From positions 75,883-139,882 of the forward strand of contig NZ_UYYD01000005.1 in assembly GCF_900625105.1 (NCBI RefSeq): a stretch of 64,000 bases of DNA. The letters are read 5' to 3'. Positions 45,766-55,458 of this stretch are shown here, in pieces. The translations under genes were made by a program, and so were the position numbers. Each line of letters begins with the position of its first letter. The first letter of the stretch is position 1. Source of the stretch: Agathobaculum sp. Marseille-P7918 (GTDB lineage Bacteria > Bacillota > Clostridia > Oscillospirales > Butyricicoccaceae). Below the pieces are notes generated by a model. The model was not told the origin of the DNA. It saw only the letters and a program-made list of their open reading frames with translations, and searched no databases.

Positions 45766-46638
45766 TTATACGCGCAGGCCGCGCAGCGCTTCGATCAGGC
45801 GTTCCAGATCGTCTGCGCCGTAGTATTCCAGCGAAAGCGTACCGCTGTTTTTGCCCTGTTCGATGCTGATTTTACGGCCGAGCACGCTTTCCAGCTCTTT
45901 TTCGACCTCCGCGACATAATCCACGGAAAATCCTTCGGGCTGCGGCTTGGGTGCCGGCTTTTTGTTCAGGCGCTTGGCAAGCGATTCCGCCTGCCGCACG
46001 CTCATGCCGACCATCTGCTTGGCCGCGTCCACGCGCTTGTCCTCTTCCGCTACCGAAAGCACGGCGCGTGCATGACCGCCGGACAGCTTGCCTTCTGCAA
46101 CCATGGTGCGCACCTCGTCGGGCAGCGCGAGCAAACGCAAGGCGTTTGCCACCGCCGGGCGGGATTTGACCACGCGATGGGCGACTTCTTCCTGCGTCAT
46201 GCCGAACTGGCGCATCAACAGGTCATAGCCCTCGGCTTCTTCGATCGGGTTGAGGTCCTGTCGCTGCAAATTCTCGATCAGCGCCAGCTCCATGACCTCG
46301 TTTTCCTTGGCTTCCAGCACCATGGCGGGAATCTCCTTGAGTCCTGCCAGACGCGCGGCGCGCCATCGGCGCTCGCCTGCAATGATCTGGTAATAACCCG
46401 CCTTGTCACCCGGCCGCACGGTGATCGGTGTGATCACGCCGTGCAAACGGATGCTTTCTGCCAGCTCTTCCAGCGCTTCCTGGTCAAATTTTTTACGGGG
46501 CTGATTGGGGTTCGGCTCGATTTTGGACAGTGCGATCTGCGAAACGCTGTCGGTTGCCCCCGCAGCACTCAAATCGGTCGCATCCGCGCCGAACAGGTTG
46601 GACAGGCCGCCGCCCAGCCCTTTTTTGCTTGACGCCAT
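45766..46638 (-). CDS. parB: chromosome partitioning protein ParB (Spo0J)
   Basis: 290 residues. A short N-terminal ParA-activating tail (SSKKGLGGGLSNLFG), the CTP-binding motif IIAGERRWRAAR, the partner region ENLQRQDLNPIEEA, the HTH with MTQEEVAHRVVKSRPAVAN, and a C-terminal dimerisation domain. It loads on parS, clamps with CTP, spreads, and recruits SMC. The ATG overlaps the parA stop in TGATG. Confidence 0.97.
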   Translation of the reverse strand: MASSKKGLGGGLSNLFGADATDLSAAGATDSVSQIALSKIEPNPNQPRKKFDQEALEELAESIRLHGVITPITVRPGDKAGYYQIIAGERRWRAARLAGLKEIPAMVLEAKENEVMELALIENLQRQDLNPIEEAEGYDLLMRQFGMTQEEVAHRVVKSRPAVANALRLLALPDEVRTMVAEGKLSGGHARAVLSVAEEDKRVDAAKQMVGMSVRQAESLAKRLNKKPAPKPQPEGFSVDYVAEVEKELESVLGRKISIEQGKNSGTLSLEYYGADDLERLIEALRGLRV

Positions 46639-47414
46639 CAGCCTCTCCCCTTTCTCTCTGACTTTCTCAGTATTTCATCCGCGAGAGACAAATATGCCTC
46701 CGCACCGCGGCACATCCGGTCGTAATCCGTAATCGGCTTGCCGTGGCTGGGCGCTTCGCTCAGGCGCACATTGCGCGGCACGACCGACGAGAACACTTCG
46801 CCCGGGAAGTGCTTTTTGACTTCCTCGACCACCTGAATGGACAGGTTGGTGCGGCCGTCAAACATGGTCAGCAGCACGCCTTCCAGCTCGAGCGACGGAT
46901 TCATGGACTTTTTCACCATGCGAACGGTCGTCATCAGCTGGCTCAGGCCTTCCAGCGCGTAGTATTCGCACTGGAGCGGCACCAGAAAGCTGTCGGCCGC
47001 GCACAGGCAGTTGAGCGTCAGCAGACCGAGCGACGGCGGACAATCGATGAAGATGTAGTCATAGTCGTCGCGCACGCGGTCGAGCACGCCTTTGAGACGG
47101 TTTTCGCGGTTGTCCATGGCGATCAGATCGAGTTCGGCGCCCGCCAGATTGACATTGGCACCGATCAGATCCACCCATTTGGTGGATACGATGGCGCTTT
47201 TCACGTCCGGTTCGTCCGCCACGATCAGATCATAGATCGAGGTTTCGAGCGAGCGCGGGTCTACGCCGAAGCCCGAGGTGGCATTGCCCTGCGGATCGAA
47301 ATCACACAGCAGCATGCGTTTGCCGCGTTCATAGAGCGCTGCCGCCAGATTGATGGCTGTGGTGGTTTTCCCTACGCCGCCTTTTTGGTTGGCGAACGCG
47401 ATAATTTTCCCCAT
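46638..47414 (-). CDS. parA: chromosome partitioning ATPase ParA (Soj)
   Basis: 258 residues. Deviant Walker A KGGVGKTTT, Walker B FIDCPPSLG and the conserved YYALEGLSQL block. It works with ParB in origin segregation and also regulates DnaA in relatives such as Bacillus. Coupled with parB; two parS sites lie just upstream. Confidence 0.97.
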   Translation of the reverse strand: MGKIIAFANQKGGVGKTTTAINLAAALYERGKRMLLCDFDPQGNATSGFGVDPRSLETSIYDLIVADEPDVKSAIVSTKWVDLIGANVNLAGAELDLIAMDNRENRLKGVLDRVRDDYDYIFIDCPPSLGLLTLNCLCAADSFLVPLQCEYYALEGLSQLMTTVRMVKKSMNPSLELEGVLLTMFDGRTNLSIQVVEEVKKHFPGEVFSSVVPRNVRLSEAPSHGKPITDYDRMCRGAEAYLSLADEILRKSERKGRG

Positions 47415-47456
47415 ATCTGGTTCCCTCTTATCTTTGGTTATTTTCCTACGGGTTTC

Positions 47457-47484
47457 ATTATATCACACCCTTGTTGGAATGCAA
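47457..47484 (-). promoter_or_regulatory. sigma-A promoter of parA-parB
   Basis: TTGCAT, 16 bases, TATAAT on the minus strand; a parS site begins 26 bases upstream. Confidence 0.75.
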
Positions 47485-47509
47485 AGCAAATCGCTTAAAT
47501 TTTCTGGTT

Positions 47510-47525
47510 TGTTTCACGTGAAACA
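47510..47525. promoter_or_regulatory. parS site 1
   Basis: TGTTTCACGTGAAACA, a perfect match to the bacterial parS consensus. Confidence 0.96.
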
Positions 47526-47526
47526 T

Positions 47527-47552
47527 CAAAAAGAGCTGCCTTGCGGCAGCTC
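47527..47552 (-). terminator. intrinsic terminator of the noc-like gene, between the parS sites
   Basis: GAGCTGCC-GCAA-GGCAGCTC followed by TTTTT on the minus strand. Confidence 0.8.
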
Positions 47553-47568
47553 CCCTTGCCGGGCCTTA

Positions 47569-47584
47569 TGTTTCACGTGAAACA
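47569..47584. promoter_or_regulatory. parS site 2
   Basis: A second perfect TGTTTCACGTGAAACA, 59 bases from the first (start to start). Confidence 0.96.
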
Positions 47585-47609
47585 TTGCCCTGCTGTATAT
47601 AAAAATGCA

Positions 47610-48431
47610 CTATGCGCGTGCATGCGGAATCTGGATGGTCAGTGTCAGACAATCGTCGTCCTCGGTCTGATCGACCGTCGCGCCAATGCCGGCATCCACC
47701 ATCACGCCAACCGCGCGGTTGAGCGTGTTGAGGAAAAAGCGCACATCCTTAATCAAACGCACGACCTTGCGCTCACCGGTCGGCGGCGCTTCCTCCTCCT
47801 TGAGCAGCGCGTCGATGTACTGCTCCGACCGGCTGACATTCAGATCATGCTCAATGATGTACTTGGTCGCATTGATGCGGTCAACCTCATTGTCCAGCCG
47901 TAGCAGACAGCGCGCATGCCGCTCGGTCAGATTTGCGCTGCGGATCATCTCCATGTTCTGCGGCGACAGGCGCAGCAGGCGCAGCTTGTTCGCGACCGCC
48001 GACTGTGTCTTGCCGACCTTGCGCGCGGCTTCCTCCTGCGTCAGGCCGTACTGGTCGATCAGCCGCTTGAAGCCCTCCGCTTCCTCAAAGAAGTCCAGAT
48101 CGCGGCGCTGCAAATTTTCCACCAGCGCGATCGCGGACGAGTCCTCATTGTCCGCCGCAATCACCAGACAGGGCACATCGTTCAGCCCTGCCACGCGTGC
48201 CGCACGCAGCCGCCGCTCCCCCGCGACCAGCTCATACCCGCCGCCCGGTGCGCGCCGCACGGTCAACGGGTTGAGCACACCGTACTGCCGGATACTCTCC
48301 GCCAGCTGCGCGATCGCCTCCGGGTCGAAATACTTGCGCGGCTGGTTGGGATTGCGCACAATATCACTCACCCGTACCCGCCGTAGCGTCCGGTCCTCTT
48401 TTCCTGTCACCAACGTCAAAACCGACATCAT
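47610..48431 (-). CDS. noc: Noc-like ParB-family protein (nucleoid occlusion)
   Basis: 273 residues. ParB fold with LVAGERRLRAARV, ENLQRRDLDFFEEAEGF, and an HTH with LTQEEAARKVGKTQSAVANKLRLLRLS. Its position between rsmG and parA is that of noc in Bacillus, where it protects the nucleoid from division. The N-terminal amphipathic membrane-targeting helix of Noc is not obvious here, so it could also be a second ParB. The start is chosen from AAGGAGGA six to eight bases upstream. Confidence 0.85.
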   Translation of the reverse strand: MMSVLTLVTGKEDRTLRRVRVSDIVRNPNQPRKYFDPEAIAQLAESIRQYGVLNPLTVRRAPGGGYELVAGERRLRAARVAGLNDVPCLVIAADNEDSSAIALVENLQRRDLDFFEEAEGFKRLIDQYGLTQEEAARKVGKTQSAVANKLRLLRLSPQNMEMIRSANLTERHARCLLRLDNEVDRINATKYIIEHDLNVSRSEQYIDALLKEEEAPPTGERKVVRLIKDVRFFLNTLNRAVGVMVDAGIGATVDQTEDDDCLTLTIQIPHARA

Positions 48432-48492
48432 GTCATCTCCTCCTTGTGCTGTCAAACCGCCGGAACACCGTGTCGGTTCGTCCTTCGGTAAT

Positions 48493-48520
48493 AGATTACC
48501 ATATTATTACAGTTTGGCAA
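48493..48520 (-). promoter_or_regulatory. probable promoter of the noc-like gene
   Basis: TTGCCA, 16 bases, TAATCT on the minus strand. Confidence 0.55.
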
Positions 48521-48605
48521 GCAAAATCGACCGCAAAACCTGCCTGTTTCGACACGCATTTGTCATTTCCTTCCAGAAATCACACATTTCCATGCATTTT
48601 CGGAC

Positions 48606-48645
48606 AAAAAATAACCCTCTGTAATTTCCATACAGAGGGTAAACA
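48606..48645 (-). terminator. intrinsic terminator after rsmG
   Basis: ACCCTCTGT, 10-base loop, ACAGAGGGT, then TTATTTTTTG on the minus strand. Confidence 0.8.
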
Positions 48646-48663
48646 GATTGTATTGTTTTCGAC

Positions 48664-49368
48664 TCAAAGCGGATCGGTCTGAATTTTTTTGAAGCGGCGC
48701 GGATACTGCGCCGGCGTGTCCGCGGTCTTTTGCAGACGCACCAGCACACGCTCCACCCCGTCATGCGGCACGGTGTAGCGCAGCAGCTCGGCCGAAGGCG
48801 CGCCCAGCACGGAAAACGCATGCGACGCCGCGCGGACTTCATCCATGCAGTCGGCCGCCTTCATCGCATAGAACACGCCGCCCGTCTTGACCATCGGGAT
48901 GGTCAGCTCGCTCAGCATGCGCAGATCCGCGACCGCGCGCGACACCGCAACGTCAAACGACGCGCGATGCAGCGACGCAAATTCCTCGGCGCGCGCGTGC
49001 ACCGGCATGACGTTGGCAATGTCCAGCGCTTCCGCGACCTCGCGCAAAAAGTCGATGCGCTTGCGCTGCGCGTCCAGCAGCGTGAACTGCGCGCCCGGAC
49101 ACAGGATCGCCAGCGGCAAACCGGGAAAACCCGCACCCGTGCCGACGTCCAGCACGGTCTGCCCTTCCCGGATATACGGCGCAAGCGACGCACAGTCGAG
49201 AAAATGCCGCGTGACCACCTCGCTCGGCTCGGTGACTGCGGTCAGGTTCATCACTTTGTTTTTCTCGAGCAACAGATCGCAGTACCGCAGCAATTTATCC
49301 ACAGCTTGGGGACAATCCGCGTGGATGATCTGCTGCAAGCCGGTCACCAAAAGCTCATATGCCGTCAT
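48664..49368 (-). CDS. rsmG: 16S rRNA (guanine527-N7)-methyltransferase
   Basis: 234 residues. SAM-binding [16 protein letters not shown] and the conserved [13 protein letters not shown] block. It methylates G527 in 16S rRNA; its loss gives low-level streptomycin resistance in relatives. The ATG overlaps the mnmG stop (ATGA). Confidence 0.96.
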   Translation of the reverse strand: MTAYELLVTGLQQIIHADCPQAVDKLLRYCDLLLEKNKVMNLTAVTEPSEVVTRHFLDCASLAPYIREGQTVLDVGTGAGFPGLPLAILCPGAQFTLLDAQRKRIDFLREVAEALDIANVMPVHARAEEFASLHRASFDVAVSRAVADLRMLSELTIPMVKTGGVFYAMKAADCMDEVRAASHAFSVLGAPSAELLRYTVPHDGVERVLVRLQKTADTPAQYPRRFKKIQTDPL

Positions 49369-51251
49369 GCCTTGTCCTCCTTCCAGCGCGTCTCGATATA
49401 AATCATCAGCGCGGTGATATCTGCGGGCGACACGCCCGAAATGCGCGCGGCCTGCCCGAAGTTCAGCGGCTTGACCTGGTTGAGCTTCTGCCGCGCTTCC
49501 AGCCGCAGCGAATCCACCTGCTCATAATCCAAATCGGTCGGCAGCGGCCGCGACTGCAATTTGCGGTACTGCTCGACGTCCTTCTGCTGGCGGTCGATGT
49601 AGCCCGCGTACTTGACGCGGATCTCGACCTGCTCGCGGATGACCGCGGGCAGCGCCGGACGGTCGGGGTCGAAGTGCGCGAGATCGGCATAGCTCAACTC
49701 GGGACGGCGCAGCAGGTCGATCAGCTTGCAGCCATCCTTGACCGGTGCGCTGTTCTTGCCCGCAAGGAACCCGTTCAGCGCGTCCGACGGTGCGATGCCG
49801 ACCGCCGCGATGCGGTCGATCTCCTGCTGCACCTGCTCGTACTTGCGGCGGACTTTTTCGCCGCGCTCGGGCGGGTTGAGACCGATGCGCACGCCGATCG
49901 GCACCAGCCGTTCGTCCGCATTGTCCTGCCGCAGCAGCAGACGGTATTCCGAACGCGAGGTCATCATGCGGTACGGCTCGTTGGTGCCGCGCGTCACGAG
50001 ATCGTCGATCAGCGTGCCGATGTAGCCGTCCGCACGGTCGAGGATGAGCGGCTCCTCCCCCTTGAGGGCGAGCGCCGCGTTGACGCCCGCGACCAGTCCC
50101 TGTGCGGCCGCTTCTTCATAGCCGGACGAGCCGCAGAACTGCCCCGCGCCGTACAAGCCCTTGACCTTTTTGGTCTCGAGCGTCGGGCGCAGTTCGAGCG
50201 GATCGACGCAGTCGTACTCGATCGCGTAAGCCGGGCGCATGATCTCGGCGTGCTCCAAACCCTTGACCGTATGCAGCATATCGCGCTGCACATCAAACGG
50301 CATGGAGGACGAGAAACCCTGCACATAGATTTCCTCAGTGTCCAGCCCCATCGGCTCGAGGAACAGCTGATGCCGCGGCTTGTCCGCGAAGCGCACGACC
50401 TTATCCTCGATCGACGGGCAATAGCGCGGGCCGACGCCCTCGATCTGGCCGCCGTACAGCGGCGAACGGTCGAGGTTGGCGCGGATCAGCTCATGCGTCT
50501 TGGCAGTCGTGTAGGTCAGATAGCAGACCGCGCGGTTTTCGGGCGGCCGGTCGGTCTCGAACGAGAACGGGATGATCTCCTCTTCGCCCTGCTGCAGCTC
50601 CAGCCCGGCAAAGTCGATCGAGCGGCGATGGATGCGCGGCGGTGTGCCGGTTTTGAAGCGCTGCAAGCGCAGCCCGAGCGCGCGCAGCGACTCGGTCAGC
50701 GGCTTTGCCGCCGCCATGCCGTCCGGCCCGCTCTCGCGCGTGTATTCGCCGATGATGATGCGGCCGCCGAGAAAGGTGCCCGAGGCGATGATGACGGCTT
50801 TCGCCGGATGGCGTGCGCCGATCGCGGTCACGACCGCGCTGACCGCGCCGTTTTCGGTCTCGACCGAAACGATCTCATCCTGCATCAGATACAGGTTGTC
50901 CTGCCGCTCGAGCGCGTGCTTCATATACGTCCGGTATTTGACGCGGTCGGCCTGCGCGCGCAGCGAATGCACGGCCGGGCCTTTGCCGCGGTTAAGCATG
51001 CGGTACTGGATGCAGGCCGCGTCGGCCGCACGCGCCATCTCGCCGCCCAGCGCGTCGATCTCGCGCACCAGATGGCCTTTGGCCGTGCCGCCGATGGCCG
51101 GGTTGCACGGCATGTTGCCGACGGCATCCAGATTGATCGTAAAACACGCGGTTTTCATCCCGAGACGCGCGGCGGCAAGCGCGGCCTCGATGCCCGCGTG
51201 TCCCGCGCCGACGACCACCACGTCAAATGCTTCGGCTGGAAAAACCGTCAT
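49365..51251 (-). CDS. mnmG: tRNA 5-carboxymethylaminomethyluridine-modifying FAD protein MnmG (GidA)
   Basis: 628 residues. FAD-binding [21 protein letters not shown], the [18 protein letters not shown] block with a catalytic-loop region, and a C-terminal helical domain that binds MnmE. With MnmE it makes the cmnm5 modification of U34. The start is set by AAAGGAGGAGG; a longer frame upstream runs through the AT-rich spacer. Confidence 0.97.
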   Translation of the reverse strand: MTVFPAEAFDVVVVGAGHAGIEAALAAARLGMKTACFTINLDAVGNMPCNPAIGGTAKGHLVREIDALGGEMARAADAACIQYRMLNRGKGPAVHSLRAQADRVKYRTYMKHALERQDNLYLMQDEIVSVETENGAVSAVVTAIGARHPAKAVIIASGTFLGGRIIIGEYTRESGPDGMAAAKPLTESLRALGLRLQRFKTGTPPRIHRRSIDFAGLELQQGEEEIIPFSFETDRPPENRAVCYLTYTTAKTHELIRANLDRSPLYGGQIEGVGPRYCPSIEDKVVRFADKPRHQLFLEPMGLDTEEIYVQGFSSSMPFDVQRDMLHTVKGLEHAEIMRPAYAIEYDCVDPLELRPTLETKKVKGLYGAGQFCGSSGYEEAAAQGLVAGVNAALALKGEEPLILDRADGYIGTLIDDLVTRGTNEPYRMMTSRSEYRLLLRQDNADERLVPIGVRIGLNPPERGEKVRRKYEQVQQEIDRIAAVGIAPSDALNGFLAGKNSAPVKDGCKLIDLLRRPELSYADLAHFDPDRPALPAVIREQVEIRVKYAGYIDRQQKDVEQYRKLQSRPLPTDLDYEQVDSLRLEARQKLNQVKPLNFGQAARISGVSPADITALMIYIETRWKEDKA

Positions 51252-51440
51252 GGATCCTCCTCCTTTTTGCTGATGACAGAGTATCCCACAAAACATGGGC
51301 TTGACAAGTGCACCTTTGTGCATACCTGTTGATAACTCTGTGTAAACTTTGGATAACTTGCACTTTTGGGCAAAAGTTTGATTCTGTTTTAGTATTATTG
51401 CAGAATGATATTACAAATAGTATATGACTTTTTCCACAGA
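51252..51440. other. AT-rich spacer with DnaA-box-like sequences between mnmE and mnmG
   Basis: Three nonamers are one base from TTATCCACA: 51327-51335 (TTATCAACA, minus), 51348-51356 (TTATCCAAA, minus) and 51430-51438 (TTTTCCACA, plus), flanking an AT-rich stretch at 51366-51428. No clear promoter for mnmG was found in this spacer. Confidence 0.5.
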
Positions 51441-51472
51441 AAAGGGCCGCTGCGCGCGGCAGGCGGCCCTTT
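51441..51472 (-). terminator. hairpin after mnmE
   Basis: AAAGGGCCGC / GCGGCCCTTT 10-bp stem with a 12-base GC-rich loop, then TTTTCTG on the minus strand; a moderate terminator. Confidence 0.65.
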
Positions 51473-51490
51473 CCATTGCGGCATCTTTCC

Positions 51491-52852
51491 TTATTTTCCC
51501 ACACAGAAATCGCTGAAGATCCGGGAAACGACCGCTTCGGTCACGGTCTCGCCGGTGATCTCGCCCAGCGCGGCAATCGCGCCTTCGGCGTCCATCACGA
51601 CCGCGTCCGGCGTCATGCCCGACTGTGCGGCATACAGCGCCGCTTCGCAGCGCTCGGCCGCGCGGGCCAGCGCCGCAGCCTGACGGGCGTTGGTGATCAG
51701 CGCGCCGTCAAACGCGCCGTCCCCCAGTCCGATCGTGCGCGGAATGAGCGCAAGCAGTTTATCCATGCCCGCGCCGGTCTTGGCCGACAGCGGGACAATG
51801 TGCAGGAAGTGTTTTTTCAGCAGCTTTTCATCCAGCTGCTGCGGCAGATCGACCTTGTTGACCACAGCGATCGCGCGGTGGCCCGCCGCACGGGCGAGCA
51901 CCAGCATGTCCTCATCCCCGATCGGCTGCGAGCCGTCGAACACCGCAAGGATGAGCGAGGAAGCCGAAGCTTCCGCCATCGCACGGTCGATTCCGGCCTG
52001 TTCGATCGGGTCGGTCGTGTCGCGCAGACCGGCGGTATCCGTGATGCGCAGCAGCAGCTGGCCGACCTTGACGTTTTCCTCGATCAGGTCGCGGGTCGTG
52101 CCGGGAATATCGGTGACAATCGCGCGCTCGCGGCCGAGCAGCGCATTGAGCAGCGTACTTTTGCCCGCATTCGGACGGCCGAGGATGACGCACGGCACGC
52201 CTTCGCGCAGGATGCGGCCGCGCTCATAGCTTTCGGCCATCGCGTACAGACGGCTGGTCGTGCGGTGCAGCAAAGCGGCAGCGTCGTCAAACAGCACGGG
52301 GTCGATGTCCTCATCCGGAAAATCGACGACCGCATGAAAATGCGCCACCATGCCGATCAGCTCCTCGCGCATCTGCTGCACGGGCGAGCCGACCGCGCCC
52401 ATCACCTGGGCCGCCGCGTTCTGCGCGGCTTCCGCGGTGCGGGCGGTGATCAGATCGTGCACGGCTTCCGCTTCGGAAAGCCCCAGCTTGCCGTTGAGGA
52501 AGGCCCGGCGGGTGAACTCGCCCGCCTCGGCCTGCCGCACGCCCTGCGCGAACAGCGCGTCCAGCCCCTGCTGCAGCACCGCGGTCGAACCGTGGCATTG
52601 CAGTTCCGCCATCGGCTCGCCGGTATAGGTATGCGGCGCACGGAACACCACTGCATAGCAGCAGTCGATCACCTTGCCGTTTTTATCCTGCAATGTACCG
52701 TAAACCAGCTTTTGCGTGGGCGCATCCAGCATACGCTTGCCGTTTTTCGCACGAAAAACCGCGTCCACTGCTGCAATCGCCTGCTCACCCGACACCCGAA
52801 TCAGACCGATCGGCCCGCCGGCAGAAGAAATGGCGGCAATCGTATCGTTCAT
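51491..52852 (-). CDS. mnmE: tRNA modification GTPase MnmE (TrmE)
   Basis: 453 residues. N-terminal folate-binding domain, a G domain with GRPNAGKST (G1), TDIPGTTRD (G2), DTAG (G3) and NKVD (G4), and the invariant C-terminal FCVGK. Partner of MnmG in U34 modification. GAAAAGCC precedes the ATG; it follows khpB by 15 bases in the same operon. Confidence 0.97.
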   Translation of the reverse strand: MNDTIAAISSAGGPIGLIRVSGEQAIAAVDAVFRAKNGKRMLDAPTQKLVYGTLQDKNGKVIDCCYAVVFRAPHTYTGEPMAELQCHGSTAVLQQGLDALFAQGVRQAEAGEFTRRAFLNGKLGLSEAEAVHDLITARTAEAAQNAAAQVMGAVGSPVQQMREELIGMVAHFHAVVDFPDEDIDPVLFDDAAALLHRTTSRLYAMAESYERGRILREGVPCVILGRPNAGKSTLLNALLGRERAIVTDIPGTTRDLIEENVKVGQLLLRITDTAGLRDTTDPIEQAGIDRAMAEASASSLILAVFDGSQPIGDEDMLVLARAAGHRAIAVVNKVDLPQQLDEKLLKKHFLHIVPLSAKTGAGMDKLLALIPRTIGLGDGAFDGALITNARQAAALARAAERCEAALYAAQSGMTPDAVVMDAEGAIAALGEITGETVTEAVVSRIFSDFCVGK

Positions 52853-52867
52853 AGGCTTTTCCTCTTA

Positions 52868-53854
52868 TCAGGAACGGGAGCGATAGCTGTTATCCGGTGC
52901 GATCACCACGCGGCGGCCCGGCTCGGTGCCGGTCGAATACGTCGTGACACCGTTGAAATCCTGCAAAGCGGCATGGATGATGCGGCGCTCATACGGATTC
53001 ATCGGCTCGAGCGTCATCGAACGGTGGGACTTGACCACCTTCATCGCCATCTTGCGGGCGAGACGCTCCAGACTCTCCGCGCGCTTCTCGCGGTAATTTT
53101 CCGTGTTGACCGACAGGCGCACATGCTCGTCCAGCGCGTTATTGAGCACCAGCGAACCAAGATACTGAATCGCATCCAGCGTGTCGCCGCGGCGGCCGAT
53201 AATCGGGCCCATATCCGGGCCGGAGATCTCCAGGCGCAGCTGGTCGCACTCGACCTGCGGCAGGGTGGCAACCGTGCCTTCCACGCCCATCTTTTCCAGC
53301 AGGCCGGTGACGAAATCGGTCGCCAACTGCTCTGCCTTTTTCATGCATTCCTCGGAAACCGGGATCAGCTCGCGCTCCTTGGGAACGGACGGGGTGATCG
53401 GGCGTTCCTCGCGCGGACGGCGGTCACGACGTCCGCTGCGTTCGCGGCGCGGACGCTCGCGGCGCGGCGGGCGCTCGATCTCGAGCTTTTCCGGTACGAA
53501 ATCCGCCGGCGCGGCCTTGACCAGGCGCGGCGTATCGTCCTCATCCGTGATGGAGAGCTTCTGCGGCTTGGCGGCAGGCTTTTCCTCCTTTGCCGCAGCG
53601 GGCTTGTCCGCATGGCGCGGCTTGGACGGCTTTTCCACAGGGGTGTGGACAGGTTCCGCCTTTTTGACCGGCTCATCCGGCACCTGATAGGTCACGCGCA
53701 CGCGTGCCGGCGTTGCGCCGATGCCGAGAAAGCCCTTCTTGCCGTTATCCAGTACCTCGACCGACACGTCATCCCGGTCCATGCCGAGCTGATCGAGCGC
53801 CGCCTGGATGGCAGCGTCACGGGTGTCGCCCGTGGTTTCGATAAATTTCTCCAT
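52868..53854 (-). CDS. khpB: RNA-binding protein KhpB (Jag)
   Basis: 328 residues. Jag-N domain (1-52, with KGFLGIGATPARV), a long charged linker rich in Lys, Pro and Arg (about 60-165), a KH domain with ISGPDMGPIIGRRGDTLDAI, and an R3H domain ending in NPYERRIIHAAL. KhpB with KhpA controls cell elongation and RNA stability in relatives. Starts 3 bases after the yidC stop. Confidence 0.95.
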   Translation of the reverse strand: MEKFIETTGDTRDAAIQAALDQLGMDRDDVSVEVLDNGKKGFLGIGATPARVRVTYQVPDEPVKKAEPVHTPVEKPSKPRHADKPAAAKEEKPAAKPQKLSITDEDDTPRLVKAAPADFVPEKLEIERPPRRERPRRERSGRRDRRPREERPITPSVPKERELIPVSEECMKKAEQLATDFVTGLLEKMGVEGTVATLPQVECDQLRLEISGPDMGPIIGRRGDTLDAIQYLGSLVLNNALDEHVRLSVNTENYREKRAESLERLARKMAMKVVKSHRSMTLEPMNPYERRIIHAALQDFNGVTTYSTGTEPGRRVVIAPDNSYRSRS

Positions 53855-53857
53855 AAC

Positions 53858-54832
53858 TTACTTGTCCCCCTTCTTTTTCTTCGCGTTCTGGGACTGTTCC
53901 TGCTGCGCAGCTCTGTGCGCCGCGCGCTTTGCTTCCTTTTCCGCCTCGATGCGGGCCGATTCCTCGGCGTCCTTCTTTTCCTTCTTACCGCGCAGGTATC
54001 TGGTCAGCGTCAGCTCCTGCACGCAGGCAAACAGGTTGTTGAAAATCCAGTAAATGCCGATGGCGCCCGGCAGGATGAATGCAAAATACAGCGACATGAG
54101 CGGCATGATGACATTCATCATCTTCATCTGGCCGGCAGCCGCGCTGTTCTGCGTGCCCTGCATTTTCTGCATGACATAGCTGGACAGGAACGCGGTGACG
54201 CCCGACAGGATCGGGATGATCCAGATGATGCTCGGATGCGTGATGGACGGCGTCTGCGCCAGGTTCAGGCCGAGGAAGTGGAAATCAATGTTGAGCAGCT
54301 CGCCCGCGCCATTGGTGATCGCCGTCACGCTGTCCGGCCAAACGCCGCCGTTATCGGTGAACAGCTGGCCGAGCTTTTCCGCGATCGTGATCTGGCCGTA
54401 ATAACCCGCGGACTCCATATTGACGCCGACCAGCGTGCCCAGCTGATTGATGACATCATCCGAAAAGCCCATCATGAACTTGAGCGGCTGCTGCACGGCA
54501 TAGTACAGACCCATCATGATCGGCAGCGGGATGAACTGCGGCAGGCAGCCCGTCATCGGGTTGACGCCGTGTTTGTCGTACAGTTTCTGCGTCTCTTCGT
54601 TGAGCTTGACGCGGTTGTTGGCATACTTTTTCTGCAGCTGCTGCATCTCCGCGTTGAGTGCGGTCATGGCGAGCATGCTCTTTTTGCCCTTGATGGCCAG
54701 CGGAATGCAGATCAGCTTGACCAGCAGCGCAAACAGGATCACCGCAAGACCGTAGGAACCTACCGTCTTGAAGATCGCCAGCAGGATCAAACCAAGCGGT
54801 CTGACGATGACAAGTCCGAAAATTTCTCCCAT
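53858..54832 (-). CDS. yidC: membrane protein insertase YidC/SpoIIIJ
   Basis: 324 residues with five membrane helices of the YidC/Oxa1 family and a Lys/Glu-rich cytoplasmic tail. The blocks GCLPQFIPLPIMMGLYYAV and GAIGIYWIFNNLFA are diagnostic. It has a longer loop (about 120-185) than Bacillus SpoIIIJ. No lipobox is present, unlike many Bacillus homologues. In the rpmH-rnpA-yidD-yidC-khpB cluster. Confidence 0.96.
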   Translation of the reverse strand: MGEIFGLVIVRPLGLILLAIFKTVGSYGLAVILFALLVKLICIPLAIKGKKSMLAMTALNAEMQQLQKKYANNRVKLNEETQKLYDKHGVNPMTGCLPQFIPLPIMMGLYYAVQQPLKFMMGFSDDVINQLGTLVGVNMESAGYYGQITIAEKLGQLFTDNGGVWPDSVTAITNGAGELLNIDFHFLGLNLAQTPSITHPSIIWIIPILSGVTAFLSSYVMQKMQGTQNSAAAGQMKMMNVIMPLMSLYFAFILPGAIGIYWIFNNLFACVQELTLTRYLRGKKEKKDAEESARIEAEKEAKRAAHRAAQQEQSQNAKKKKGDK

Positions 54833-54904
54833 ATAAACCTCCGTAGGGTTGTTTTTCCTTTGTGAAACGAAATGTGTTCCGGTGCTTTCCCTCTTTCTAA
54901 CGCG

Positions 54905-55117
54905 TTACGGCACGGGATCATACGGCCCGCGTTTGGAAAAGGGGTGGCACCGGCAGATGCGTTTGAATGCCAGCCAGCCGCCCTTGAGCGCGCCGTATTT
55001 CTCGATCGCCTCGATCGCATATTGCGAACACGTCGGGATATACCGGCAGCAGGGTGGTCTCGCCGGGGAAATATGCCGGCGGTAAAACCGGATTGCCGCC
55101 AGCATAAAACGCTTCAT
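54905..55117 (-). CDS. yidD: membrane protein insertion efficiency factor YidD
   Basis: 70 residues. The family signature [20 protein letters not shown] and the Cys-rich C-terminal [16 protein letters not shown] are complete. It overlaps the rnpA stop by four bases. A spacer of 72 bases separates it from yidC. Confidence 0.95.
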   Translation of the reverse strand: MKRFMLAAIRFYRRHISPARPPCCRYIPTCSQYAIEAIEKYGALKGGWLAFKRICRCHPFSKRGPYDPVP

Positions 55118-55458
55118 GACCGAGCTGCCGCGACTTTATTCTCCTGCAAAGCCCGCAGCAGCGATTTTTCAATTTCCAAATAGGTTGCACCCACCGCGCG
55201 GCTGCGCGCGACGAGTATCAGATCCACGCCCACCGCAAATTCGTCCTCATGCAGACGATATGCCTCGCGGAACAGGCGCTTGATGCGGTTTCTCTGCACC
55301 GCACCGGCCAGCTTGGCGCTGACCGTCAGCCCCAGCCGGTTATATCCCAACCGGTTTTTCCGGCAATACAGGACCAGATGCCTGCCCGCCGAAGAAACAC
55401 CCCGGTGATACAGCCGCCGGAACTCGTGGTTTTCCTTCAAGGATATGGTGTGCTTCAT
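55114..55458 (-). CDS. rnpA: ribonuclease P protein component
   Basis: 114 residues. The basic core with [13 protein letters not shown] is the RNase P signature, and the N-terminal [14 protein letters not shown] block matches. It binds RNase P RNA, which is not in the window. GAGGAGAAAAAG precedes MKHTISLK; a longer frame upstream is not supported. Confidence 0.96.
   Translation of the reverse strand: MKHTISLKENHEFRRLYHRGVSSAGRHLVLYCRKNRLGYNRLGLTVSAKLAGAVQRNRIKRLFREAYRLHEDEFAVGVDLILVARSRAVGATYLEIEKSLLRALQENKVAAARS

Noticed and set aside
51476-54865. Open antisense frame of about 1130 codons across mnmE, khpB and yidC
   Set aside because: It spans three real genes on the other strand and has the low-complexity make-up of a codon-bias shadow.
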